64,000 nucleotides of DNA, taken from positions 23,188,001 through 23,252,000 of the forward strand of contig NC_135242.1 in assembly GCF_947623445.1 (NCBI RefSeq), given 5' to 3'. The notes beneath the pieces are model-generated. The model had not been told where the DNA came from, ran no database searches, and worked only from the letters and a program-made list of their open reading frames with translations. This DNA comes from Clavelina lepadiformis (Eukaryota > Chordata > Ascidiacea > Aplousobranchia > Clavelinidae). The stretch's first letter is position 1. Each line of letters starts with the position of its first letter. This document shows positions 11,292 through 24,041 of the stretch, piece after piece. The position numbers were made by a program, and so were the translations under genes.

Positions 11292-13835
11292 CAATCAACC
11301 GGGACAGACGAGCACTGCCGCCGTAATCTGCACCACTATGAGTATGGAGCTAGGCTTGTAGTTAATTTGTGGTAGAGTTGTTAGATAAAGCTGTTTGATT
11401 TTGTCCTCGGAGTATTCATCCGGTTCATATCAGTTTTTCCTAGAATTGCCCTCTTCCCCATATTCAACATAGTTTCTCCCTAAGTATTTAATTCTCTGTT
11501 TCGGTACAGAACCATTTTTCGGCCGGGTGACCTGAGTTCTCCAAAGGTGACCATCACTGCCAAAGAAAAAACCTCTCTAGTTCGATTTTTGGAAAGTTTG
11601 GATCCGAATTTGCTAACGGCCTGGATCTTTCTATCCTTCCTGTCCCTCGCTCATTTCTTTATATTCTTATTTAAATATATACGCTCTTTGTTGTTGTAGA
11701 CTTATTAATTGGTACGTGGTGCGTTTATGACGTCAGAATATCGTCTGTCCCGGTTGTCGCAAGATTGCTTTGTAGCAAGTGCCTTTACATGCATTATTAT
11801 TTTATCAATGTAGGTGTGTTTCCATTTTCTTTCTTTAGTTTTTAAAGCAAGCCTTTAAACATAATGCTTTTGTAAAAACACTTTAAAAAGATAGCGTTTT
11901 TTATTTTACTTTGTCTATGTGTGCAATACGTCATCAAGAACAAATTGATGCAAGTTCATGTACGACTTTGTCAAGTTCCTAGTGTTCGTTATTTCAATCA
12001 AGTATTAGCCGGTAGCTGGAGACAAAGAGCTTGGTTATCAGTGCATCATGTCTTTCTTTCGAGCATATTTGCAAGATTTTTCGTGTCTTCCCGTCTTTCG
12101 TCTTGATTTATTTTGCGCCAATAATCATTTGAGCAGAAGTAAATGGTCTTATTTTTTTGAAATTATTTTTATGCACTTTCTAAGCACAACAACGTCGAAT
12201 GTTATGTCATGTGTTAGAAATGTTGGGTGTTTGGGAAGGTTTGCAATAAATAGTTTCGCAAATCCTTGCATGTTCGCTATTTATCTTGCAGTGTAAGGTG
12301 CTCCGTGTTCATCGGTCTTGTGACGCGAGACATAACAGAACCAACTCTTTTAAAACAACAAATTTTAGAATTATTCAAGCTAATTTCTGTAGGTGGTCAA
12401 TTTGATAAACCGTAGCATTACATCAGGTTTGTGCTTTGTGGGACAAAATACCCGACCCTTAAGATTAACCGTTCAAACGCTCAATTAGAACAAACAACTG
12501 CCAAAAAAGGACAACAGAAAGGGGCCTGGTTTATGTTACGCATTTGTTAGCGCACTACGAGTTGCCTTTTCAACAAAGAATTTCATTCTAAACTAAGTAC
12601 ATTGTCGTCTGTCAACGACCCATTGGTGGGGGTCTTAAAAAAGTTTTTGTTTATTTGCAGAAAAAGGCCTTGCGTGATAAAGCTAATTCGCGGAACAATG
12701 CACCACAATGGTCCCATTATGGCCTTTTGTGATGTAAGAATGCTCTTCAACACAGGGTGCTTTCCCTTTGAAATTTTGCAGAAAATTTCAGTTATAAGTA
12801 AGGCTGTGGCGCATGGCCAACCTCTCTCACCTAAAGCGACGGGAAATTTAGCCTATAATGCGATTATAGAGAGAAAAGAATCAAATCTGTTATCAAAAGC
12901 GATTGACATAATTAATCTACGAGGCCCGTGCGCCTTGAAACATCGGCGCGAAACACCACAAAAATAGTTGCCAGACATAAGACTGTAATTTAGAGAAAAG
13001 CTGTGCGGAAGACAAGAATTAATAAGCGGTCTCACTCTCAAAGCTTTGCACGCGATCTTCTCCGACGCTTTGTTAGCGAATAAAAGAAGTTTGCTCGCAC
13101 CTTTGTTCCGTCATATACAACTTGTTGTCATATCGCAAAGGTTGTCTATTGCAGTGCGCTGTTTAGTGAGATCGTTGTCTAGATCGAAGAGAGAAAGTTT
13201 AATGTGCGGGAATTGGAGGCTCTTCGAGCGGCAGAATTTTAACGGATTTGGTAGGAATATATAAACTTCATGTAATTTTAAAAAGGTGGATATGCAAGTT
13301 ATTGAACATTGCCAAAAATATTCAAAGTTTATTGAGAAAATGCTTTGGATTCTAAATTGTTTTAAAAACATCAGTATCCCGACTCAAAAATATGTTTTGC
13401 AAGAAAAACGTCAAATTTCTTGGATAACTAAATCTTCACTAAAAAGAAGCAGAAAGACAGAAAATAACTCCTTTCAAATTTAGGTCAAAGTATAAAAAAT
13501 AATTTGTTTTATATTTTGTTTCGAACAATTTTAGTCTTTGTTCGTTTTTACAACATGTTGTTTTGAATTAACATTTTGTTAACAATTGTTAACAATATTG
13601 TTTTCTTACTTTACAGATTAACGAATGGACTTCTGCGCAAAACTAATAATTAAATAAGTTTGAAACCATACACTAGTGAGTTGTAATTATTACGTCACTG
13701 TGCACATTGTTGCATTGATATTCGACGACCGTTTTCGCTAGAGCGAACTTTGTTTCACACTGTACTCAAGCTCCTAAACTTTAAACGACATCTGTTGACG
13801 TCATTGTGACGAAACAGCAAGATATTTACAACAAC
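11292..13835. other. Intergenic region upstream of the Sox gene
   Basis: About 2.5 kb with no exon I can support. The second half is less AT-rich and holds scattered Sox-like sites (CACAATGG near 12704, CCTTTGTTCC near 13100) and, near the gene, two palindromic Sox motifs. A good splice acceptor (pyrimidine-rich tract then TTTACAG, ending at 13616) suggests a 5' UTR exon or trans-splice site starting there. Confidence 0.5.
13581..13602. promoter_or_regulatory. Two adjoining palindromic Sox-type sites upstream of SoxB2
   Basis: AACAATTGTT (13581-13590) is followed at once by AACAATATTGTT (13591-13602). Each is a perfect palindrome of two opposed AACAAT Sox cores, about 235 bases before the Sox ATG. 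They could bind Sox dimers and give autoregulation. They also overlap the pyrimidine-rich stretch before the acceptor at 13616, so an intronic role is equally possible. Motif seen directly; function inferred. Confidence 0.4.
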
Positions 13836-15196
13836 ATGGAAAACCTTCATCTTCATCGCGACTCCCCAAGCCCGGCTACGTCATCGGAAGAGGGCAGCAT
13901 TGTTACAAAACAGGAAGCTGGTCACGTTAAACGACCAATGAACGCCTTCATGGTGTGGTCACGTGGTCAGCGACGACGAATGGCGCAAGAGAACCCAAAA
14001 ATGCACAATTCTGAAATTTCAAAGGTAAGTTGTTTTTGACAATTAAAATTTTTCGTGTTTTCACCAGCACGAACGTCAGTCGATTTGACGTAATCTCTTT
14101 ATATAAATCGAGATCATTCGAGTGTGAGTCAAGCGCGGGTAAACAACAGCCAGTGCTTGTATTGTGAAATTATCGCTAGGGGCAGATCATAACGATTGTT
14201 TTTCTGTGACTTGTTTTCACCAAAAACTTATTTCAACTTCTCTTTTGCAGAGGCTTGGAGCTTCATGGAAAGTTTTGACAGAATTCGAAAAGCGACCTTA
14301 TATTGACGAAGCCAAGCGACTTCGTGCCCTTCACATGAAGGAACACCCCGATTACAAATACAGACCTCGACGAAAGCCAAAATCCCTCCTCAAACAAAAG
14401 GACAGATTTTCCTTTCCGCTCTTTCCAAGTTCACCAACCAGCGAACCTCCTTCTATGTCAGGTGGATCATTGTGACGTATATTACATCACAAATACCATA
14501 AGATCAATTCAAACCTTTAGACAATTTTAAAGTGAGCTGTTTTGATAATTTAATTTTGTAGTGTTTAACTTAAACCTTTGATACGCAGCTCATCTTTCCC
14601 TTGATCCCATTGCGGTTGAAAAAGCAAGAGCTGCCGCAGCGGCTGCTTTTTATCCGACGTCACAATCATTAACGACGGCTTCCTTTCCGAGCCTGAATGC
14701 CCTCTCTCTGACGTCACAATCAAATGCAGTCAGCCTTGCCGCTGCGATCACTCAAAGCCGATTGGCTGCTGCGGTTGCAGCACGTGACTTGTCGCCTAAT
14801 ACGTCACTCTACCAATCATCACTTTATTCCCCGCCACATGCATCAGGTAGGACGATCACCTGTTGCGTTTTCTTTGAAACTTGTAGTAATTTATACTTTA
14901 TGTAAAGTCAGTTGTTTGGCCTTTCTTTACGTCACTCCCTGCTAAATTCAATTTATCTTATTACTTTGTTTCTAGCGCCAACTAGCGGTCTTCCTTCTCC
15001 CACTTCCCCTGCTGCTATGGCGGCCATCATGAACGGTTCCTATGTCTTACCCAGGTCCGGTTCCTGGTCCCCGAGTGCCAGCCCGACCATGCAGAGCCCC
15101 TTTGCTTACATCCTGGTACCGGGGGCAACCAATCCCTATTCCCCTATCAAGAGCGGTTTGGATTACTTCACGCCCCTTCCACTACCGGCCATGTGA
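13836..15196 (+). CDS. SoxB2 HMG-box transcription factor (Sox14/Sox21 type), 4 exons
   Basis: Nuclear DNA-binding regulator; SoxB2 proteins usually repress in neural and sensory development. Exons 13836-14024, 14251-14461, 14589-14846, 14976-15196 give 292 aa. The HMG box starts at residue 30 ([14 protein letters not shown]) and runs through NSEISK, RLGASWK and [14 protein letters not shown] to [13 protein letters not shown], with the SoxB-type basic tail. The C-terminus has FAYILVPG and ends PLPAM, matching the AYIL-PG block of Sox14/21, which places it in group B2. The middle is rich in alanine (a run of six) and serine. The ATG at 13836 follows an in-frame GTG at 13806. An intron splits the HMG box after codon 63, unlike the single-exon vertebrate Sox14 and Sox21. 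Failure to splice exon 2 would end the protein after SGGSL (TGA at 14473). Confidence 0.93.
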
Positions 15197-18100
15197 AGTG
15201 CCCGATCGAGCGCCACCCAGTGGAGCTGACACGACCATCAAGCCCTGAGAGATTTTTATTAAAGTTTCTTAAAAATCATATTTTCTGTTTCTTTGTTGTT
15301 TTTTTCTGGGGTGCTTGTAACCAATTTCATCGACGATCCAGCTCGCCTGCTGGGGATACAAGCTGCACTAATATCTATGCTGTAATAATCATTCATTGTG
15401 ATGTCATTGATGGTGATTTTAAACGACTTGGTTCAGGGCCAAGTGCACTCGAATGGATTGGAAACGCGTGTCCTTACACGGTTGGCTGCACACGATATTT
15501 CAAAATTTTCAATTACTTTTTCAATGTTCAATTCCAAATCTATCACTGTGACGACAAAGTATCAACTATCAACAAACTAAACCCACTTGTAAATTGATTG
15601 ACATTTTGCTGAGATTGGTTCGCTTTGACATTTGGTTTTGGGCTGTACTTGACGATGCTTACATGCTGATTATTATATGCGAGTGTATCACCTTATTATG
15701 AGCGCAGGTTTTTTAAAGCACCGCGCCTTTGATGGCTTTAACCTGAAAACGAAATGTTATTAAAATCCACCTTTGTGTTACGCATGATTGGTGTCGTGTT
15801 ACTCGCCTTATGCGGCCATAATTTAACAATTGCAATTGTTTCGACTTCTTGCACAAAGTCTAGTGCCAGTTTACAACATCTACTTTGTTTCTTTACCGAG
15901 TCATTATTGATTCATTGTCTGGGGACATTGTCGCCCCGTATTGATAGCAAGAGATACGCGTGATTCATCTGGTATCATGCCATTACAATGAGCAAGTTCA
16001 TGTACATGTTGCCTCAGGCAACGCGTTCTGTTTACTTTTCATAATCGAGAACCGGTTGCCCCATTCGCTTCGCACGCGATCGGTTGAGGCTTGGATTTTA
16101 ATTGCAGGTTTCAGTAGACTCGTGATTAAGAATTTAAGCGCTAATTGCCGACTCTTGATCGCCATTATCCAAGTATTGGAATCGGTTGTCACGCGAATTT
16201 TCTTGCTACTGTACCGGCCAAACCTCCCTTGTATATTTTAACAGACGACATTGTTTTTATGACAATAAAAACTATTTTTACAAACTCGTACCGTGGATTT
16301 ATGGACAGAAATGAAGCTAAGAATTGAAAATCAAAGTTTCCGTTTTTTAACTCAAAGACATCATATGTTTGGCCCAAGAGAATTTTTTTGAATTTTGTGA
16401 AATTGCTTGAAACATCACCTTATAAGGCTGTAAGCATATTACATGACGATGTGGCCTAATTGGAATGACTATGCAGAATTTTAACAGATAACAGCTGTAG
16501 TGTATATTCAAGTTGGACAATTAACGCGAAAGCAATCTTTTAAGTACATTGTGACGTCACGAAATGTCATAATCAATGTTCAGCGCTACGTCACAATGGC
16601 AATTGTAATAGAGTGGTGGCAGGTACCTTGTAGTGTCAGTACATCGCGTGCGAATAGAAAACCGCGAGATAACGCAGAGCTGGAAATGAAAGGCCACAGC
16701 AGGTTGTGATTAGAGCTTAAATTAAGCGAAATTCTGCGGTATTTAAAAGTGTCTTCCCAAATAGACGTTTTAATTAGCACTTGCTCGTAATTTGCGGCGA
16801 AAAGTTATTCTAAGAACAACTGGGGGTCCAATTAAGCGACCAGGTGAGACGACTAAAAACAGTTACTCTCCCGCCTTGCGTGAAAGTCTTTTGGTGAAAT
16901 TTTTGTTTATGTCGCGTTTCATTTTTCAGTTTTACTCGAAATCTCTCAAACAATACGCCGATTGATTAGAACGTTGCGGCTCTCTATGGCCAAACAATTG
17001 ACATTATTACTTAACAATAACCAGCAATAATTACAAACCAATAAATGTATTGCCCCGACGATAAACCGCAATGAAAAGTGTTACGAAACAAAGATATTTT
17101 TACCCACCCCTGACACACAGGTGTCGGCGACATGAACTTCCTGATTTAGATAATATTGTTTTTCTTTTCAAAAGTTTTAAATTCCTTCCTTAGCGGTCCT
17201 ATGAGAGATTACCGCAGTGCGCTTGTAAATGGATGGAGGCATGTGGGCTTAGAAATAATGCGAGCGGAAGATTTTTAAAAAGAAGAAAAATCAACAAACT
17301 AACACATACTTTGCGTCCAACCCAGAAAGAACACGGTTAAAATATATTTTTATCTTTGATAACACAACTTTGAAATAGCGCAAAACTAGGTGATTGCTTG
17401 TTTATCGTCTGTTACATCATATCACGTAAAATTTTATTCGTGCGGTCTTCTTGACGTGCGCTTTATAAATTTAAACACTTTAAAATGCGCTACGAGATTC
17501 AGTCGCTGTTGGATCGTAATCGCCGCCATTGTGTATGAACAATGAGTTGAAAATTGTAACACAACGAGCATTTTAAACATCGAAATAACAGAAATCATTG
17601 TGACGTAACAAAAGGCCCAGGGTCAACCGTTTTAAAACACTGTTTAAATTTCAGCGAATAGGAAAGTTTCCTTTTTATCAAAAACTGAAGGGTGCTAATT
17701 AGGGAACGGAAAAGAACGTGTGTTATTGACAGTAGTACTTAACCGGGCCAAAGAGTTTCTAAAAATACCCCTAACTTGAACAGATAGATTTTAAGTGATT
17801 CTGCTATTGTGTGAAAAACAATAGTTTGTCGCCGAAAAGTGTACTTGTCTTTGTAGTTGTTTTTGTCGCGTAACAATGAGATGAATTTGAAAAAGAAACA
17901 TATTTTTATTGTCGACTCAAGGCGGCAAATGAACGTTACACAAGATAAATAGATTAGACTAAACCAGTTACATTGGCCGTTGTCAGTTTATGTGAAAATT
18001 GTAATTTTCTCAAACAAGTGTGTAGTCTAAATCAGATTAAAAGTACTTTGATGTCATAATCCCACAGTGTAACGCTGGTTCGTTTATAGGCCGAACAACA

Positions 18101-20116
18101 AACACCTTCGGCTGGCCAATACCGGCGCTCAATTTAGCCTATATAGCTCAAGGGCTTAAAAATGCGGTAGAAAATTACTTTCTTCCCTAAACAACTGTAA
18201 TATCTCGGGTATATCTTATCTGACGACGTTGGCAAAAATTTCACCATCTCTACGCAACGCCGGTGTCGCTTGCGAGATCACGCTAATAGAAAATATCAAT
18301 AACATTTTGTCTCTGACTTTCATTCATTACCAGAAGGTAGTCATTCTTACGACAAAAACAGCACAAAGCTATGACGTTTTTAATGAATATTTTCCCCGAA
18401 GTTTGGCCATGTCACCGTTTGTGACCTTTTCACAACACGGTAAAATAAAGAATCGAAAACTTTTTTACGTCGCTTGTAACGCCATATTGCGCTGATAGCT
18501 TACGTAGTGACGATTGTTTCAAGTACGGTGACAACAACGGGGTTTGTATGAGCGATATTTTTATTAATTGTTGTCGAAAATGATTTTGTGTGCTATAGTC
18601 TGTTTGATTACTGCAAAACTTTTCCTGTTTCGTTCAATCCTTATTTAATTGTTGTTAAATCGGGCGGAAAACGTAAAAAAAAAACAAATAGAAAACTTTT
18701 ACAATGGCGTAAACTACTGGATATAAAGCACGAAATAGCCCTTCAACCCACCTTTTAAAGCTTCCATCACAATGCTCATATTACCGGAACAAAACAAAAA
18801 TCGAAGTAAAACTTGTCATTTACCTTTTCAAGAGAAAGGTTTTTTTGCGGTCTTGTCAAATACTTTGCCAAAGGAAGCCTAAAGGTGGCCAGAGCCGGCA
18901 CTGCCGTGTGCGTTACAATCGCTACAACAAAACGCTTTGAGCGGTCGCTTGTCTCACAGGGCTGCGGTAAGTGCATGGTGGGCGTGTTGGAATGTTAGGG
19001 TAATAATGGGGGCATTGTTACGCATAGCGACTCTCTTTGGCTTTTACAGCGTTTAGTTTTTGGTCAGGTGCAGTGGGCGTGAAGTCGTCTCTTGAAAAGA
19101 TGTACAAGAATCTGTAAACAATCTGTCTGTTTTGGAAGAAAAAAGCTAAAAAAGCTTGCACGCCATTGCCAGTCATTCCCAGCACCTGTGTTCCTGGCTA
19201 TAGACGACAACTTCGTGTGTTACGTCACAACAGCTAGGTTTTTAAAAACATAGAACAGACATCGCACCACATCATAATCAGGTGTTTTATGCCGATGAAT
19301 TAATTATATATCAATGTAAACTTGACCACCCACGCAAAACGTTTACTAATCCATTGACAGACAACCACAAAAACAGTTTAAAACAGAACCTTTATTAGTT
19401 TCATCAAAGGCGTAAAACCGATGTGGAAAGAAAAATAAAGATATTCTAAATAAGACCGAAACCTTATTCAGTTAACTGTGGAAAAGATACGAGAACTTAA
19501 TGATTTAATGGAATAATACCGGCTATTTTAAAGTTTGAAAAACGTCCTTGGTTCAACGTGTTGCTTTAATTCTAACCAAAATAGATGGAAATTGTTGACG
19601 ATTAAGCAAAAGGAGATTTCGCAATAAGCACCGCGTCACCAGCTCTAGAACAGGTGGAAAAAGTACTCAAGTACGCATTCTGCGGGAACTTATCTCATCA
19701 TTATCAGTTGATGAATTTCACTTCACCTTGTAGCTTCTATTGCATACAAGAGGTAACTTGCCCCAAACGTATGAGAAATTAATTACTTTGCGGCCGTATC
19801 CATGTAGTCTTAAGGAGCGAGCTAACGCAAAGTTGGCACGGTGTTAAACCGAACATTTTTTGAAGTGTGCCAATGTGCAAAGCCGCTTATTACAAAAATA
19901 ACCGAAGTCTTCGAGGGAAACAAAGCTCTTTATCATCATCTTGCGGATACGTTTGCTTGAGTAGTTTTCGATTGGAGTAAATTGAAAGATTTTAATTTAT
20001 TATATCCGACGTTTTGCGCTCAAGCATCGTATAATAAACTCTTTTAAAAACATTTTTGCAAATTTTCCTGCTGCAAATACGGCTTAAGTTTAGTTAAAGA
20101 ATTTTTATTTATGCTA
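15197..20116. other. Large gene-free region downstream of SoxB2
   Basis: About 4.9 kb with no coding exon or clear repeat. An ATTAAA at 15258-15263 is a likely polyadenylation signal for the Sox gene. Much of 16-19.3 kb is less AT-rich than the surrounding intergenic DNA and dotted with TGACGTCA-like and TAAT-type sites, as often seen in enhancers of developmental regulators; this is inference only. Confidence 0.5.
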
Positions 20117-20850
20117 AGGTACCTGTGCCTAATAAGGCTCGGTCCCTAATAAGGCCCATTGCTCATATTTCGCAAACCCGTGCAAATAAAAGAAAAATTT
20201 TATCCCTATATAAAAACTAATAAAAATTCATGATGGTTTACCAGATTTCATCCTTGTCACGTGATCAACCGATTCGCAAGAGCACAACAAAAATATGATA
20301 TTTGCAGTTAAGGTGGTTTTGTTAATTTAGAAAAAAAGTAAGTGAGAATTTGGCCGGTTAAATTAACTGTTTTCAGCCGGCTGAAGTTTTCATGTAACAA
20401 CCAACTTAGTATTGAAAAGGATAATGCACTTTTTTTTGCAAAAATTTTTCTGATAATAAAAATGTGACATTTTTTTCGTGGATGCCACATGCGCCTAAAA
20501 AGGCCCATGCAATATGCTTGATGGTTGAAGATGGTTAATCCCCCCCAAAAAAGAAAAAAGGTCTTTGCTACAAAATATGCCAGAAAAAGTACCAAAAATT
20601 GCTCAAATAATTTTGAACTGCCCAAAAATTGCCTATTTAATGACGGTTAGGGGTGCCGGTGACCCCCCCCCCTTCTGCACCTATGCTGATAGGTCACATT
20701 CCTTTAAGTTTTCAACCCACGTTTGTTGGTCGTTGTCTTACACAAATTGGTGGTTGCTGTCTTGGTTTATTTGCTTAATACGATTTTTCAGCCATGTTTT
20801 GAATCAAAATATTCACAAAATTGGTGGGCCTTATTAGGAGCATATGCCTA
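20117..20850. mobile_element. Inverted-repeat element with CCTAATAAGGC ends
   Basis: The left end has CCTAATAAGGC twice (near 20128 and 20148) and the right end has the inverse complement GGGCCTTATTAGG near 20827, with a further degenerate copy (CGCCTAAAAAGGCCCATG) near 20491. This looks like a non-autonomous DNA transposon of about 730 bp. The outer boundaries and target duplication are not clear, so coordinates are approximate. Confidence 0.4.
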
Positions 20851-21165
20851 TGCAAATTTATAAGTAACATTGTATTCGGGCCCGCCATTGTTGGTGTTCG
20901 CCCGAATCTTCCACAAAGACGATATTCGGCGAATTTATTCGGGTTTGGATTCGTATCGGCCCATCCCTACCCGATATATCCTATATGATAATAATTATCA
21001 AGGGTTATTAGAACAGCCATTAATCATTGTATCCGAAACCTACGCGGAAAGAAAATCTACTTCCTATTTACCAATTATAATTGTTTTGTGGTTTATGGTA
21101 CTCAGCACAATTGGTTTCCACGATATAGATTACAAAAACACATACAGGTTTAGCATAAAACAAAC

Positions 21166-21237
21166 CTCCCCGTCGGGGAATCGAACCCCGGTCTCCCGCG
21201 TGACAGGCGGGGATACTCACCACTATACTAACGAGGA
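21166..21237 (-). tRNA. tRNA-Asp (GTC), copy 1
   Basis: A 72-nt cloverleaf on the minus strand: acceptor stem TCCTCGT/ACGGGGA with discriminator G, anticodon stem CCCGC/GCGGG around loop CTGTCAC (anticodon GTC), and T-arm with GGTTCGATTCC. The A and B boxes are intact. The 3' flank carries a TTTT Pol III stop. It matches the animal tRNA-Asp consensus. Confidence 0.95.
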
Positions 21238-21524
21238 CTGGTAAAACAAACAGCATAAAATCTGTTTCATGAGAACAACGACATCGTGTTTTTGAACAAG
21301 TCATAGTATTGCCATAGAGCCTGATAGAGGAATCATTTATTCGCACAGAGCGATTTAAAAGATGAAAATTTAGGTAGGAACAGCACATTAGAAGGTGCAG
21401 AAATTAAAAAACATGCTAAAAACATGTAACATATAAAAAGCCACTCACAGGCATGCCGAGCACACACATTCACGTTGATGTAAGCATTTTAGTGTGTCTT
21501 CAAAAAATTTTTTTATTTTTAATG

Positions 21525-22061
21525 TTATGAGTCAGTTTTATCAAGATTACCAGTAATATTGACGGAACTTTCTTGGACGTTGAATTTTTTTTCTTCCAAA
21601 TTGGGTGGCTCTGAATGCCGAGCAGATGTGCGCCTTCTTATTTTTAACTTAAATCGTTTCAAAAAGTTGAACAACCAGCCTTGAGATGCCGCAAATTCAG
21701 TCAGGCCGTTTTCATTAGCCATCGTTTTGGCCCAACTTTTAATCATTTTGCTGGAGACGTGATGTCGTTGTTCTTGCTCCTCGACAACTTTCTCCATCAA
21801 CACTTCTTCAATAAAAGAAAGGCGTGGCCTCCTGCCACCTCCTTCAAGTCTTAACTTCTGTTTAGATGAACATGACTTCTCAAATGTTGCAGTTAATTTC
21901 GTCTTCTTTCGCAACCAGTCGCGCACCAAAGACTCCCCGATGTTGAACTTTCTTCCCGTCTCTCGATTTGAATGTTTTTCGGCAAACCTAATTACTTCTA
22001 CTTTAAACTCTATGGTAAATGCCCGTCTTTTGTTGATATTTAAACACGACGTGTAGTAGGC
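21525..22061 (-). pseudogene. Pogo/CENP-B-type transposase fragment, DNA-binding region only
   Basis: An open frame from an in-frame TAA at 22062-22064 to a stop at 21525. It starts with a psq/CENP-B-like helix-turn-helix (FTIEFKVEVIRFAEKHSNR, then FNIGESLVRDWLRKK) and continues into a second HTH of the CENP-B/Tc5 type (RRPRLSFIEEVLMEKV, then QGWLFNFLKRFKLKIRRRTS). Pogo-like transposases begin this way, but no DDE catalytic domain follows. There is no ATG before the HTH, so it is either a transposon relic or an exon of a domesticated gene. No terminal inverted repeats were found. Confidence 0.65.
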
Positions 22062-22401
22062 TTATCTTTTAAAACACAGAAACTTCGTTGCGCATTATCT
22101 TCATAATAAAACAGTGGAGTGCTTTGCAGACTAGCTATCAGATTACTGTTATAGGGAACCGAACTTTATCAGGTTGATGGTTTTATCTATACACTTTGAG
22201 CTCCTCCAGCGAACGACTTGGAAGATTGATGACGTCGTTTCAATTATCAACTATAAAGGACTCAAAACAGTTAACGAAACTTGCCTTAAACACACACTGA
22301 TTGGCACACAATTAGCAGCACAGCGACTGTTGCACGAAAAATATTGGCCAAGCAAATTTATACCGCTTAACATGAACCTAATACAACAACAATGGCAACC
22401 G

Positions 22402-22793
22402 CAGAGTCGCAACGGCTCGAGTCACTTTTTTCAAAGACTTGACTCTACTCGAATCCATTTTTAAGAAAGGCTACATTTCTAAGTATAGGCTAGATAAAGG
22501 ACTTGACTTTTGATTCGAGACTATATTTGAAATAGTTTGACGTGACTCGAGTTGGGCCTTTTTCAGCATTAAGATAAAACGAATGTTTATATTCTTTGAT
22601 CCGAACACAATAAAAAGTGACTTAAAATAAATTTATTTGTCTACGAACGTGTACGGCGCAACCTAATGGAGCAAACTTTGCAACATCATGGATCCTAAAC
22701 GTTTTCGATTGACAGACTAGAGTCACTTCTATGCTAAAATATTCAACTTGAGTCTTAAAAGGTGAATGACTTCATTACTGAGTTGCGACTCTG
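22402..22793. mobile_element. hAT-like non-autonomous element
   Basis: Perfect 12-bp terminal inverted repeats CAGAGTCGCAAC / GTTGCGACTCTG bound 392 bp; CAG ends are usual for hAT elements. The interior is rich in CTCGAGTC and AAGTC words. No matching 8-bp target duplication is visible, so the family call is tentative. Confidence 0.45.
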
Positions 22794-23969
22794 CCCACAA
22801 AACTGATAGCCTGGTTAATGTATGCCGAGCAGCTGACTAGCAATTAAAGCGTTCTAGCAAGCACACACATCTCAGGAGCTAGATTAGCAATCTGCCTACT
22901 AAATAGTAAGTTATGACGACTTCACCACACAAGTCGGCATACTCGTGATTCGAGCACTTATATGTTGTGGGTGTTATTATATTGATTCACGCCAAACGAA
23001 TGTCACATTCACAACCATAATTTGCCAAAAAATTTCTAACAACATCTTAAAACTACACTGTGTGAGAGAGAACAGTAATGCCCGTTTTATTGTAATATGC
23101 TTACACGTAAACAAGAAGTAATTGTAATAGAACGCACACCAAATAACAAGGGTCCAAATGTAGCGACAGTTTGCGGGAAAATAGACAGAATTATACATCA
23201 CTATAGTGACACATATGTTACATATATGTTATATGAACAGTATTATATATATGTAATAGTAAAATATTACCAGATATGCGCGAGAATGTTGTTAGAAGAT
23301 AAAGGCTAATTATGATAATCAGCATACTTGCATGATCAACATAGAAGCCTTAACAGAAGCCTCACAAAATTATTTCAAAAAAAGAATAACATATTATAGG
23401 CTATTGTGCAAATAAATAAAGTTGTTTGTTTTATTTGCAAACTAATTTAATGGTGCGTTTTTCAAATCTTAAATTACACGTAACTTATATACAAAGTATA
23501 AAAATAAATGTTCTTTTTTAAATTTCTAGTCCCTAAAATCCCAAAAGTGGAGAAAACTTTTCATCATTTTTGCCGCTTAAACTTCCTCAGGCTGTTATAA
23601 AGGAAAAAACTTACTCAAAACGGACAAAAAATAAAACTTACAAAGCATATGTCGTATTGGTCGTATATGTTAGAGTTTCGTATTTTCACGAAAAAAATCT
23701 TCACAATTATTTCTAAAAAATTACTTTGTTGACCGAAAAATGTTTATTCGAATAAAATTGTCCATAAAAATCGGCACAAAATATACAAAAAATCTCACAA
23801 ATGTATAGGCCTACAAATTGCAACACAGCCTTCATATTTATATTACCTTACATCAACATTGACTTATATATACATTATCATATTTTACGTAAGTTGCAAC
23901 GTACATACTCTTTAACTTAATAATTAACTTTAATAATTTAACCGGAGTTTGTTTTAAAAAAAAAAAAAC

Positions 23970-24041
23970 CTCCCCGTCGGGGAATCGAACCCCGGTCTCC
24001 CGCGTGACAGGCGGGGATACTCACCACTATACTAACGAGGA
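23970..24041 (-). tRNA. tRNA-Asp (GTC), copy 2
   Basis: Identical over its 72 nt to the copy at 21166-21237, with the same anticodon, A and B boxes. A run of 13 T on the coding strand just after the gene is a strong Pol III terminator. Its 3' flank (forward positions about 23930-23957) is closely similar to that of the copy at 27923-27994. Confidence 0.95.

Noticed and set aside
12602-12967. 121-codon frame upstream of the Sox gene
   Set aside because: No recognisable domain and no conserved start context; the region looks more like regulatory DNA with Sox-type sites.
20870-21244. 124-codon frame ending in SPSGNRTPVSRVTGGDTHHY
   Set aside because: The end is simply the antisense translation of the tRNA-Asp gene, a well-known spurious frame; the rest has no family features. 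A GGCCCATCCCTA word near 20965 resembles a hAT end but has no partner.
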